Source: Rhizobium sp. Root1220
GTDB taxonomy: Bacteria > Pseudomonadota > Alphaproteobacteria > Rhizobiales > Rhizobiaceae
NCBI RefSeq assembly: GCF_001426265.1
Contig: NZ_LMDG01000032.1
Location: forward strand, 55,900 to 119,899
Direction of reading: 5' to 3'
Length of the DNA: 64,000 nucleotides
The notes under the pieces are model-generated. The model had not been told where the DNA came from. It did no database searches and was given only the letters and a program-made list of their open reading frames with translations. Below are positions 38,516 to 47,862 of this stretch, one piece after another. The position numbers were made by a program, and so were the translations under genes. The number at the start of each line of letters is the position of its first letter. Position 1 is the stretch's first letter.

Positions 38516-40762
38516 CTAGTCCGTCGTGTCGGGATGGGTGGCGGCCTTCAGGTCGGCAAGCCCTCTGTTGGCGTCCTTGCTGCCGGTGGCGGCTGCCGCG
38601 TTGAAGATACGCTCCGCGTCCCCATACATCTTGAGGTTCAGGTAGCAATAGCCTCGCAACACCATCAGGTCGATGCGTTCCTGCTGCAAATGCGCACGCT
38701 GGTCCAGATAGATGAGCGTCTCGCGATAGCGCTTGGCGCCAAACGCCGACAATGCCCGATCAGACAGTATGGCGACCTGTAATTCCGCGGCGCGCTGCCG
38801 GCTTTGAGGGGCCCTTGTCGCGGCAACCGCGGCGTTGTTGGAAAGACCGGCGCGCAGGTATGCCAGGCTCTGGCCGTACGCCGCGTCTTCGCGCGTCTTC
38901 CGTGTCGGGCTATTCAGGGCGGCCTCGAACGCTGCCGCAGCTTCCATCGGCCGGTTGAGATCCATGAGGCACCAGCCGCGTGTAAGCGCGCTATCGGGCT
39001 CGAGCAGTCGGGCATTTACGGTCGTGGAGCAACCGCGCGGCTGGCGGGCACCGCGCCGGACCGTCACCGTGTCCATCGTCGGTCGGCGGTACTCGACCGC
39101 AGCGTTGCTCTCCGGTGCAAGGGTCTGTTGAGGGATTGCCGTCGATCCAGGTGTTTCCTGGCCCGGCACGGGAAGAGGCAGGCGCGTCGGTTGCGCCGGT
39201 GTCGTGGTTTCCCCCAGCTGGGCGATACGCTCCGAACGGCCGGCCCAGAGACGCTGAATTTCGGCGACGCCGGGGCGGTCGTTCAGCTGCGCACGGGTAA
39301 TGGCCAGGCCATAGGCCGATGGTTCGTCATCCGGCTTCCATCGGAGCGCGGTTTCGAACCAGCGAGCCGCCGTCTGCGGCTGGTTCAACGAGCGCGCATA
39401 CCACCCGAATTGCTGGGCAGTCGGGACGTATTTCTGCGCGATGACTTCGGCGGCCATGCGACCGAGCACCTCTTCGCTGAGATTGGGAGGTGGCTGCATG
39501 GCCATCAGATTGGCGGTTGCCGCAAGGTAGGTTGCGGTCGCATCCTCGGAATCGGCACGCCACTTGAACATGATGTCTTCAGCTTCCTGGTTCTTTGCGC
39601 CTTCGATCAGCACCAGAGCCAAGCCTTGGGATGCGCTGGCCGAATCCTGTTTAGCACGCGCCGCCCGGAACCATTTTTCGGCAGCGGCGTAGTTCTCTCG
39701 CCGCAAGTGATACCAGCCGAGAAGCAGGTCATCGGAGGCCAATCCCTGGGTCTCCGCCAGACGTTCGACTTGCGATATATAACTCGGAGCGACCGCCAGG
39801 TTGGGATCACTATTGCCTGCCGCCACGAAGCTGCGTGCCAGATCGTTTCGGATGCTGTCGAACTCGCGGCCACCGTTGCCGTCCGGTTTTTCCAAGGCAA
39901 GAAGATCCTGCATCGGCCCGTATGGCAGCAGCCCGGATGCCTTCTGGATGGTAGCCAGCCGTTCCTGCGGGTTGGTGCAAGTCTTGAGGATATAAAGGTA
40001 AGCATCCTTGGCGCGCTGGGCGCGATCGGTGCCGGCGAATGCTTCCGCGACTCGCCATAGAATATCGATGTCGCTGCATGTGAGCAGGCTCGGCATGCCG
40101 GCGCCAATTTCCACGACGGTTGCGTATTGCTTTAGATCGGAGGCATTCACCAGGCGCGCTCGCGCTTCGGCGACTTCAAGGCGATCAAGCAGGTCGGCTG
40201 GTGGCTGCCAAGTGGTTTCGGTGGTCTGCCGGTCGGCGATGGCCTTTCGCAACTCGGCGTAGCGTCCCTCGGAATAGAGCTGCCACATGGATTCGAGTTT
40301 CTTGTCCCCACCTTGAGGAATCGCCAGCGGATCGGCCGGTGGCACCCAATTCGGGTAGAGCTGTTGCAGGCGGGAAATCTCGGCCTGCAGGCGCGCCTTG
40401 TCGCCACGGCTGGCAAAATATCGAAGCGCGCTCTCATCAACTTTCGGCTGCTGCGCTGGCTGCGTGGCCACGGGTGGTGGCGCAGCCTGGGCGACGATTG
40501 CGTCTGACTCCTGTTCAGCATCGGGCAAGACCGATACAGGTGCGGCTGCCTGGATACGATTGACGACAGCCTGAACGTCGATCCGCGGTTTTTCGGCGAA
40601 GGTGTCAGGTCCGTTGATGCGCCCCATCAGCATCAATTGCGGCGCGGCACTGCTTGGAGTGGCAAATCCCAGCTTTTCCTGAATAGCCGCACGGTCTTTC
40701 AGCGCGGCGACGAACCCAGCCACCACGACCGCGACGGTTATTGCGACGAGAGAGGACTTCAC
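38516..40762 (-). CDS. bcsK: BcsK-type TPR protein of cellulose operon
   Basis: About 748 residues. An N-terminal membrane anchor (SLVAITVAVVVAGFVAAL) is followed by a low-complexity region rich in Ala/Pro/Gln and then many helical tetratricopeptide-like repeats. It stands where BcsC would be, but lacks a C-terminal beta-barrel; type III bcs operons of Rhizobiales carry such a protein (BcsK) in place of BcsC, probably as a periplasmic TPR scaffold for the nascent glucan. The start is probably GTG 40762, overlapping the bcsZ stop as GTGA; another GTG lies at 40768. It is the last gene of the operon. Confidence 0.75.
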   Translation of the reverse strand: MKSSLVAITVAVVVAGFVAALKDRAAIQEKLGFATPSSAAPQLMLMGRINGPDTFAEKPRIDVQAVVNRIQAAAPVSVLPDAEQESDAIVAQAAPPPVATQPAQQPKVDESALRYFASRGDKARLQAEISRLQQLYPNWVPPADPLAIPQGGDKKLESMWQLYSEGRYAELRKAIADRQTTETTWQPPADLLDRLEVAEARARLVNASDLKQYATVVEIGAGMPSLLTCSDIDILWRVAEAFAGTDRAQRAKDAYLYILKTCTNPQERLATIQKASGLLPYGPMQDLLALEKPDGNGGREFDSIRNDLARSFVAAGNSDPNLAVAPSYISQVERLAETQGLASDDLLLGWYHLRRENYAAAEKWFRAARAKQDSASASQGLALVLIEGAKNQEAEDIMFKWRADSEDATATYLAATANLMAMQPPPNLSEEVLGRMAAEVIAQKYVPTAQQFGWYARSLNQPQTAARWFETALRWKPDDEPSAYGLAITRAQLNDRPGVAEIQRLWAGRSERIAQLGETTTPAQPTRLPLPVPGQETPGSTAIPQQTLAPESNAAVEYRRPTMDTVTVRRGARQPRGCSTTVNARLLEPDSALTRGWCLMDLNRPMEAAAAFEAALNSPTRKTREDAAYGQSLAYLRAGLSNNAAVAATRAPQSRQRAAELQVAILSDRALSAFGAKRYRETLIYLDQRAHLQQERIDLMVLRGYCYLNLKMYGDAERIFNAAAATGSKDANRGLADLKAATHPDTTD

Positions 40763-41817
40763 AGACACTCTGGATGTTTCTCCCCGACAAACGCCAACCC
40801 CAGGAGCTGAAGGGTCGACGGGTAGTAGAGTGATGGCGCGAACTGCTGGGACGATGCCGGCAGCTTCGTTCCTTTGGTTACACAGGCCACAACATCGTTA
40901 ACAACTCGATAACCGACGTCCGTCAACAACTGCTTCGGCTTGCCGCTCGCCAAATCGATCGTCGCCGGCACATCGCCGTTCGCGGTCATTCCGGCTGACA
41001 ATCTTAGCAGCAGTTCCTTGTCCGAAACTCCCGCCCGAGCGAGATAGAGGGGAATACGAATGGCGTTGTAGCCGAACTCGGCGTCAAAGCCGTCTGCGGG
41101 ACGGGGCTGGCCACGGAGGCTGACCCATTCGGCCGGCAGCTTTCGCGGACCGAATTGCATTGCCTGCAGCAGCGAGAGACCGTCGTCGGATAGTTTCTGC
41201 CAGGCATTCGAGGGCGCCAGCGCCGCCATTACCGGAATCGCTTCGTAGATCCAGTAGGACGGATTGATGACCGGACCGTCTTTCCGATCTTCCGCGCCGA
41301 ACCCCTTGACGCCAGGAAGCAGCAACGTTCGACCGCCCGAGGCGATCACCGCCTGCGATAGGATCGCTTGCGCCATCTTGGCGGCCGCCTCGATATAGTC
41401 GCTCTTGTTCCAGGCCGACCCGGCCAATGCAAGGGCGTAGGCGATCAGCAGATCGCCGTCGGAAGCGTTGTTCACATCGGCGACGTGCGGGGTGGTCGCC
41501 GGGTCCCACTTCCACACGGCAAGCCCGTCGTCGCGCACCAGCAGTTCGGTCCGGGTGAAATACCATATCTGTTCAAAGTCGGCGGGACTGTTGGCGAGAT
41601 AAGCGAGCAGCAGGCCATAGCCTTGTCCCTCGCTGTGGCTGATGTTTCCGTTTGCGTTGTCGACGATGCGACCGCTGGGGTCGAGAAACTTCGACTTGTA
41701 GTCGGCCCATGCCTGCGCGGTGACCCGTGCGTTGACAGAGCCTTGCGCCAAGGCTGGCTGGCCGATGGCCATCATGGCGATGCCAGCCCCGAGAAGCATT
41801 CCGCGCCAGCCCCTCAT
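40759..41817 (-). CDS. bcsZ: Endo-1,4-beta-glucanase BcsZ (GH8)
   Basis: 352 residues with a Sec signal peptide (MRGWRGMLLGAGIAMMAIG, cleavage after ALA). GH8 active-site residues are visible: the acid Glu in NISHSEGQGYGLLLA and the base Asp in NNASDGDLLIAYALAL. It trims or edits cellulose in the periplasm, which is needed for proper fibril export. The start overlaps the bcsB stop by four bases. Confidence 0.9.
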   Translation of the reverse strand: MRGWRGMLLGAGIAMMAIGQPALAQGSVNARVTAQAWADYKSKFLDPSGRIVDNANGNISHSEGQGYGLLLAYLANSPADFEQIWYFTRTELLVRDDGLAVWKWDPATTPHVADVNNASDGDLLIAYALALAGSAWNKSDYIEAAAKMAQAILSQAVIASGGRTLLLPGVKGFGAEDRKDGPVINPSYWIYEAIPVMAALAPSNAWQKLSDDGLSLLQAMQFGPRKLPAEWVSLRGQPRPADGFDAEFGYNAIRIPLYLARAGVSDKELLLRLSAGMTANGDVPATIDLASGKPKQLLTDVGYRVVNDVVACVTKGTKLPASSQQFAPSLYYPSTLQLLGLAFVGEKHPECL

Positions 41818-44321
41818 TTGCGCCTGCCAAGTGTGGCGAGCATGCCGGCAGTCGTGACCCCGATGAGCAGGGAGAGGGCGACAAGCAGTAGCGCGTAGGA
41901 GAGAATATTGGTCGAAAGCCAGTTCGCGGCGATGAGGCGATAGTTGGAGAGGGACCATGGTTGCGAGGCGACGAAGTGGAAGCGGCTTACCGGGACCGTT
42001 TCGATCGCGCCAGTCTTGCTGGAAAAGGTGGTGATGTGACCGGAAATCTGCGGCCAGATATCTTGCGCTGTCACGGCTTCGGCGCCTTCCCGCAGATCTT
42101 TGGCCGAGGGCGCGGCGACGATCGTCCATGTGGCGCCTCCGGAACTGCTGGGGCCTTGAGCGATCATGAAGCTGTCGACGCTGGAAGGCGTGAAAATCGT
42201 CTCGGCCCCCGGAATGAACTGAAGCGAACTCAGCGAAATGTCGAAATTCCGCCGCAGCCATTCCTGAAACGAGGTAATTTGGCCTCGCCAGACGCCGCCG
42301 TTGACCTTCGATCGCCATTCGTCGAATGTCGTCGCGGGTTCTGCCTGAGCGGATTGTGCGTCCGTTGTCGGTCGCCAGGACGCCTGGCTGGTTGGCGATA
42401 TGTTTACCTGAGAGAGCACCGCAGCCGGCATCTGCGATATCGATCCGATGAATATGGCGTCGCGCTCGCCAATCGCTGCCGGAGTTGCGGCTGGCTCCAC
42501 TGCCATGGGGCGACCTGCGACGAGCGCCATCTGGCCGAGGAGAGTAGCCGTTGCAGACAGCGTGTCCGGGTCTATCCGATCGATAAAAAGCGGTATTGGA
42601 TCGGCGTTGCGGCCGTAGGGGTAACCGGTTCCCGCGAAGGCCGCGAGATTTGGTCGCTGCCCGACCCGGGCGAAATCGGGCATGTGAAATTCGCTGGTGT
42701 CAAACAGCGCAAACCGCGGTGCGGTACTGCCGGTCGTTCCCGGTACGCAAACCTCGTCCTCCTTCGTCATCAGGATTGCTTCCACCGAGATCCTGTTAAC
42801 GCCGGGTATGAAGTGGCGCATCGTCACCCGGATCGGGAAGTGCCGAAAGATGCCGCCGCCCGTTGACGCCAGCGGAACGGTGGATGCAATGTTTCCATTG
42901 ACATATATGTCGACGTGACTACCCGGCAGAACCGCCTGCGTGTAGGCAGCATCGAGAAGGATCGTCGCCTCGCCATAGGCATTGGCATAGAAATCGGACG
43001 GGACGCCGATATTGAAGCCTGTGCGCACGCGACGTCCTGAGAATTCGATCGTTTTCACGCCCAGTTGTGAAAAAGGCAGCTTCGTGTCCGAGAAGAGCAG
43101 CGGTGCATCGGGAGCGCTCCAACGTTCGGTCGCCAGCGCATCGCGACGGACGGTTGGCGATCGATCGGTCGTGGAGACGATCGTATCGATCGCAGAGGAA
43201 ATCGCGGGCCACGATGGGCCACTGATCAGCAAGACCGGCGACCCGGAGCGCGGATCAGTGACGAATGCTGCAAGCGGAGCTGTCAGCGCGGCTGCCGGCG
43301 CCGCGAACAGAGGCTGCAATTCAGCAGGCGTTCCAACCACGATGGCCATCTTCCCGGGGCCGGGCATGGGAAGCGCATCCGTTGTGAAGGCGAAGGTCTG
43401 GTTGGGCATGCCGCTAAGGATCGCAAGCCCTTGAGCAAGGCGCAGCAGCGGTTTGGTGGTCCCGGGCTGCTCAAGCGCCGGCACCACCAGATTGAACTGT
43501 GTCCTGCCCGCTTCGTTGACGCCGATGGCTCGGATGGCATCCGTGCTCGACAGCTTCGCGGCTTCCTGCCCGGAAAAGCTCAGATAGGTCTGTGCCGGAT
43601 CGATATCCGACCAAAGCTCGTAGGTGGACGCGACACTGCAGTCGGTCCTGTGGCGCTGGGTGGCCTGGAGGCTCAGCAGATTGCCACCGGGCTGCAACAG
43701 TCCCGGTGGTACGTCGAACGATATGGACGAGAGGCCGTCGGGAGAACCGATCTGCTGTTCGCCAACAACGCGGTTGTTGAGCAACACTGTGAGTTGTGAC
43801 GCCTCGGGAGCCACGACGATTGCGTTCTGATAGGCCAGATTGAACTTCGCGGGTGCGGCGGCTTGCTCGGGAGTGAGGTAGACCGACCAGGACCTTCGGT
43901 CGAACTCTCCCTCGAGGCCCAGTTTTGCGGAAGGCACGACAAATCTAAACGTCCCGCCGCCAGGCAGCGTTCCGTCCTGCTGCGCCGTCGGCCGTGGTGC
44001 ACTCGGTGCGGTAGCAGGGGACTGATCTGGCATGGCGGCTGGCGTCGATGGCACCGCTTGAGGTTGTGCAGCTTCTGTCGGAGCCGGCGTGATCACGAAT
44101 GGTGGTGTCGGTGGCGCGGCGACCGATGGTATCACCGGTGTTGCCGCGGGCGGCGGTTGTGTTGCCGTGGACGGAGCAGGCGTGGCCGGAATCGTGAAAC
44201 GCGGCACCATGGGTTGCGTGCCTTGAGATCGTTCACCGGACATGTCGAAGGGTGCTGTTTGGGCGTACGCGATTGCTGTAGCGCCCAGAATAAAGATGGA
44301 GGCGGAAACGACCTTCTTCAT
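41814..44321 (-). CDS. bcsB: Cellulose synthase regulatory subunit BcsB
   Basis: 835 residues: signal peptide (MKKVVSASIFILGATAIAYA), a Pro/Ala-rich linker of about 100 residues, then the BcsB repeat of carbohydrate-binding and flavodoxin-like domains, and a C-terminal membrane helix (NILSYALLLVALSLLIGVTT) that anchors it beside BcsA. It guides the glucan across the periplasm. The start ATG overlaps the bcsA stop (TGATG), so subunits are made in step. The unusually long Pro/Thr/Ala-rich region after the signal peptide is typical of rhizobial members. Confidence 0.92.
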   Translation of the reverse strand: MKKVVSASIFILGATAIAYAQTAPFDMSGERSQGTQPMVPRFTIPATPAPSTATQPPPAATPVIPSVAAPPTPPFVITPAPTEAAQPQAVPSTPAAMPDQSPATAPSAPRPTAQQDGTLPGGGTFRFVVPSAKLGLEGEFDRRSWSVYLTPEQAAAPAKFNLAYQNAIVVAPEASQLTVLLNNRVVGEQQIGSPDGLSSISFDVPPGLLQPGGNLLSLQATQRHRTDCSVASTYELWSDIDPAQTYLSFSGQEAAKLSSTDAIRAIGVNEAGRTQFNLVVPALEQPGTTKPLLRLAQGLAILSGMPNQTFAFTTDALPMPGPGKMAIVVGTPAELQPLFAAPAAALTAPLAAFVTDPRSGSPVLLISGPSWPAISSAIDTIVSTTDRSPTVRRDALATERWSAPDAPLLFSDTKLPFSQLGVKTIEFSGRRVRTGFNIGVPSDFYANAYGEATILLDAAYTQAVLPGSHVDIYVNGNIASTVPLASTGGGIFRHFPIRVTMRHFIPGVNRISVEAILMTKEDEVCVPGTTGSTAPRFALFDTSEFHMPDFARVGQRPNLAAFAGTGYPYGRNADPIPLFIDRIDPDTLSATATLLGQMALVAGRPMAVEPAATPAAIGERDAIFIGSISQMPAAVLSQVNISPTSQASWRPTTDAQSAQAEPATTFDEWRSKVNGGVWRGQITSFQEWLRRNFDISLSSLQFIPGAETIFTPSSVDSFMIAQGPSSSGGATWTIVAAPSAKDLREGAEAVTAQDIWPQISGHITTFSSKTGAIETVPVSRFHFVASQPWSLSNYRLIAANWLSTNILSYALLLVALSLLIGVTTAGMLATLGRRK

Positions 44322-46510
44322 CAAGAGTTTGCCTTCGCTTGCTGCTGTTGTTTCTCCCTTTCCGGCCCCATGCCCCGGAAGAAGTAAACAAGCCCGCGGC
44401 TCGTTTGATAGAGCGATAGTCCCACAAACCAGACGGTACCACGAATGAGGCCGGGATTGCGCCTTCGACCCTGCTGGAATTGTGTCCATTGAGCGGAGTT
44501 CGCAAACATCAGGTCGGCAATCAGACGATGATCCAGCGCACTCTTCGGAACATATTGGCAGCCGACCGCCACGATCTCCCCGGACGGCTCGATGTTGCGG
44601 ACGATCAGCGGTAGCGTCTCCATCCCCGCGCCGCTGTAAGGCTGAAAGCGGACTTCACCCTCCGCGCCGATGACCATCGGGTCCAGTTGCCTGTTGAATA
44701 CATGCAGTCTGGCGCCGTGAACCGAAACGTCCTCGATCGATGCCGTGTACCACTTGCCGTTGACGCCCAGTTCACAACGGCGATTGACCCGGACACGCCT
44801 CGATGAAGCGCGTTCTCCGCGTTCTGAAACAACGCCCAGGGCGCAACCCGCCATGATCAGGTTGATCACATTCCAGCCGCCGACCACGAGTGTGACGTCC
44901 GCTTTGTACGGCTCGGCGTAGATCTTGTAGACCGTCACGATCAACGCGATGATCTGGACTGCGAAGATGAGGAAGAAGGGGCGGCTGATCTCCGACAGGC
45001 GGCTGACGGCGATCGATTCGTCCTTCGCGGTGACCTTGAAGGTTGGCTTCCGGGGATTGAGCATGACCGAAACGACCGCAGGCAGCAGATGCACCGTCTG
45101 CACATACTCATAAAGCTCCGATATCCACGGCCAGCGGAAGGAACCATAGAGATAGTTCTGCATCATCAGGTTCACGAGCATGTACGCGAGCGTATAGGCA
45201 AGGAACTCACCGCCGGAAGCGGTGAAGATTTCGAGATCGAAAAAAAGATAGAAGAGCGGTGCGAACAGGAAAATCGTCCGCGGAAACGGAAACAGCCAGA
45301 ACAGCGTCGATGACATGTAGCAGAGGCGCTGCGGGACGGTCAGTCCGCGCTTCAGCAGCGGAAAGCGGAAGCGCAGGATTTGCATCATGCCCTGAGCCCA
45401 GCGGCTGCGCTGGCCGATGAAGCTTGCGAAAGTGGCCGGCTGCAGACCGGCGATCAGCGGCTTGTCGACGTAGATGCTGTTCCAACCGCTGCCGTGCAGG
45501 GCCAGCGCGGTCTCGCAGTCCTCCGTGATGCTGATGCCGCTGAAGCCGTTTTGCGACTCCAGTGCCTTACGGCTCAACACGGCGGCGGATCCGCAGAAGA
45601 ATGCAGCGTTCCACTTGTCGAGCCCGCGCTGGATGATGCCGTAGAACATTTCGTTCTCGCTTGGCATCCTGTCGAAGGTCCTGAGGTTGCGTTCGAGCGG
45701 GTCGGGATTGATGAAGAAGTGTGGTGTTTGAACCAGAAACAGTTTCGGATCGTCATCAAAATAGCCGACGGTCTCGAGGAGAAAGTCGCGGGCGGGCGCG
45801 TGGTCGGCATCAAAGACCGCGATCAGCTCGCCCGAGGAGTGCTTCATCCCGTTGTTGAGGTTGCCGGCTTTCGCGTGTTCGTTGCGATCTCGCGTGAGGT
45901 ATTTGACGTCGAGATCCTCGCAGAGCTGTTTCAGCTCGTTGTGGCGGGAAACGGCGACCTGGGCTTCCACGAGCTTGCTGGAATTACGCTTCTGCAAGGT
46001 GCCGCCGTCATCGAGAAGCCATACGTGCAGCTTTTCAGCCGGATAATCCATCGCCTTGGCGGCGGACAACGTGTTGGCGAGTAGGTGTGCGTCTTCGTTG
46101 TAGGACGGCACGAAAACGTCAACGTGGGGAAAGCGTGCTTCATTTGCCGCGCGCGAGGGGCGTGAGGGCAGGGGCGTTGCCACAATGAAGAGACTGAGCG
46201 CCAGCATTACGACGCTGTACATTTCTGCGAGATAGAGCAGCAGACCGGGTATGAAGTTCTCGAGCTGGTTGAGGGGCGGCAGGGTGTTGGTCGTGCGCCA
46301 ATATACATAGCGCAACACGATCGAGGTGCCGAAGGCAAGCGCAACCAGACGCCAGGTGCCTTCCGCTTTCAGCCCCTTGATGATCGCCATGATGGCAACG
46401 ACGGTGATGCTGGCGATGAGCTGCGTCTGCAGGTTCACCGGCAGTGTGATCAGCGCGATCACAGCCAGAGAAACCACGGCCCACATCAAGATGCTTCGGG
46501 CTTTATGCAT
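44321..46510 (-). CDS. bcsA: Cellulose synthase catalytic subunit BcsA
   Basis: 729 residues. Multi-pass membrane protein with a family 2 glycosyltransferase domain: VPSYNEDAHLL, FDADHAPARDFL (D,D), SITEDCETAL (TED catalytic base) and QRSRWAQGMM (Q-x-x-RW). The C-terminal PilZ domain has the arginine-rich SSRRVRVNRR and DVSVHGARL, the two halves of the c-di-GMP binding site, so activation by c-di-GMP is expected. It polymerises UDP-glucose into cellulose and threads it through the membrane. First ATG 46510; 61 bases downstream of the bcsN stop. Confidence 0.94.
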   Translation of the reverse strand: MHKARSILMWAVVSLAVIALITLPVNLQTQLIASITVVAIMAIIKGLKAEGTWRLVALAFGTSIVLRYVYWRTTNTLPPLNQLENFIPGLLLYLAEMYSVVMLALSLFIVATPLPSRPSRAANEARFPHVDVFVPSYNEDAHLLANTLSAAKAMDYPAEKLHVWLLDDGGTLQKRNSSKLVEAQVAVSRHNELKQLCEDLDVKYLTRDRNEHAKAGNLNNGMKHSSGELIAVFDADHAPARDFLLETVGYFDDDPKLFLVQTPHFFINPDPLERNLRTFDRMPSENEMFYGIIQRGLDKWNAAFFCGSAAVLSRKALESQNGFSGISITEDCETALALHGSGWNSIYVDKPLIAGLQPATFASFIGQRSRWAQGMMQILRFRFPLLKRGLTVPQRLCYMSSTLFWLFPFPRTIFLFAPLFYLFFDLEIFTASGGEFLAYTLAYMLVNLMMQNYLYGSFRWPWISELYEYVQTVHLLPAVVSVMLNPRKPTFKVTAKDESIAVSRLSEISRPFFLIFAVQIIALIVTVYKIYAEPYKADVTLVVGGWNVINLIMAGCALGVVSERGERASSRRVRVNRRCELGVNGKWYTASIEDVSVHGARLHVFNRQLDPMVIGAEGEVRFQPYSGAGMETLPLIVRNIEPSGEIVAVGCQYVPKSALDHRLIADLMFANSAQWTQFQQGRRRNPGLIRGTVWFVGLSLYQTSRGLVYFFRGMGPEREKQQQQAKANS

Positions 46511-46571
46511 CTACGTCCCTTCGATAGTCCTGGACTGGATGCCACCGCGCGCGGCGCCAGTCGGGTCTGTA

Positions 46572-47546
46572 TTATCTCTGGCAAGCGGCCGTCATGGCCG
46601 CATCGCCTATACAATCGGGCGAGGGGACAGTCACTACAGTCGTCGCCATCGCCTGCTGTCCGGTCGGTGTCACCGCTGTGGGTGGAACCGCGTTTGCCCG
46701 TGGGGTCTCAGGTGGCAGATCCGGCAATGGTACACGGGGACCGATTGCTGGCGGCAGGGCAGCGGGCGCCGGGCGGACAGGCCGGCGAACGACGGGAGAA
46801 GTACGCACGGCGACCGGGGCCGGTTCATAGCCGATCGGCATTGCGACATCCCGATAGCCGCCCACGTCGGGGTAAATCGGGCTTCCAGTGCGGCCGAGAG
46901 CGGGATCGGTTCCCTGCTGATTGCCGAAGGGGTTCCAGATTTCGCCGTCGAACGTGCCGATAATGGTATAGCCGTAGACGATGCTCAGGAGCTGCCGCTC
47001 CGTTGCCCGTGTGTCGCAGAGCCTGAGTCGCACCTGGATCATGCCGAAGTTTCGAGCCTGCGTCTGCGCCGATCGGCTGGAGCGGATTTGCTGCCAGGCA
47101 TAGATGCAGGTGTCGCCGGTCGCGCTGCGACCGGAGCCATAACCAAAGGGACCGTAGCTGTTCTGCAGGAAAGTAGCCGACCGGACCATGGGCACGCCCG
47201 GGACGGCGGCAAACATTTCGCGCGAAATGCCGCTTTCGCTGACCATACGGAAGCCGGCATTGCCTGTGCCGGGGTTGGTGCCCGATGCGCCGAGGAACTG
47301 CACTTTCAGGAAATTCTGGTCCGGTACGGTGGAGGACGTAAACAAGGATATCGTCTGCTCTACACCGTTGCCGCGCTTGCGCTCTACGACGCTCACGATT
47401 GACGGGCCGCCTGGAGGTGGAAGGGCAAGTGCTCTTTCGCTTGGGACTGTTTCGGCAACCGTCGGCTGTCTGATCCCGCCCGTTGAAGCGCAGGCGGTCG
47501 CAAGGGCGGCTAGCACCACACAGGATGTTGTCTTCAGCAAGCGCAT
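46572..47546 (-). CDS. bcsN: Cellulose biosynthesis protein BcsN
   Basis: 324 residues, probable lipoprotein: MRLLKTTSCVVLAALATAC ends at a lipobox-like Cys19. The body matches the BcsN family, found only in alphaproteobacterial cellulose operons (VPDQNFLKVQFLGASG, CIYAWQQIRSS), and a Pro/Ala/Val-rich C-terminal tail carries VPSPDCIGDAAM. Its molecular role is unproven. It opens the operon. A TTG 18 bases upstream of the chosen ATG is a possible earlier start. Confidence 0.82.
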   Translation of the reverse strand: MRLLKTTSCVVLAALATACASTGGIRQPTVAETVPSERALALPPPGGPSIVSVVERKRGNGVEQTISLFTSSTVPDQNFLKVQFLGASGTNPGTGNAGFRMVSESGISREMFAAVPGVPMVRSATFLQNSYGPFGYGSGRSATGDTCIYAWQQIRSSRSAQTQARNFGMIQVRLRLCDTRATERQLLSIVYGYTIIGTFDGEIWNPFGNQQGTDPALGRTGSPIYPDVGGYRDVAMPIGYEPAPVAVRTSPVVRRPVRPAPAALPPAIGPRVPLPDLPPETPRANAVPPTAVTPTGQQAMATTVVTVPSPDCIGDAAMTAACQR

Positions 47547-47862
47547 GGTCTGTAGCCGCCGCAACGTCTTTCCTCACATCCCTGCGCAATTCCCGCGGCG
47601 GATTTTCGAATCAACGACCCACAGGACCGCTATTGAGAATTAGCAGTTGCCATGGTTAACAAAGGGTTAAGATCGGCTTCCTCAAGCGGCGTTGGGCGCT
47701 CAACAAATCCCCTTGGACCACCAATTTTCCTGCGGATTGCCAGAGCACGGGTGTCGTCCCCAGCGACCGGGAAACAGGTTCCGGGGCTTCTGAAGCCCTG
47801 GAACCGTTTCAGGGGAAAGACTCCTGTCCCCTTGCAATGCGTCAGGCGGAACGCAGTGCGCG
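47547..47862. other. 316-base region upstream of bcsN, with a long hairpin
   Basis: No gene was seen. It must contain the bcs promoter near 47560-47660 (AT-rich AATTAGCAGTTGCC, GGTTAACAAAGGGTT). A near-perfect hairpin of about 19 pairs spans 47771-47810, with no T-tract on either side. Confidence 0.45.
47771..47810. repeat. Long inverted repeat (19-pair hairpin)
   Basis: Left arm GAAAC(a)GGTTCCGGGGCTTC and right arm GAAGCCCTGGAACCGTTTC pair with one bulge and one G-T. It lies 50 bases past the exsH stop and about 225 bases before bcsN. Neither side has a T-tract, so it is not a standard terminator; it may be a processing or retention hairpin for the exsH transcript. Confidence 0.6.
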
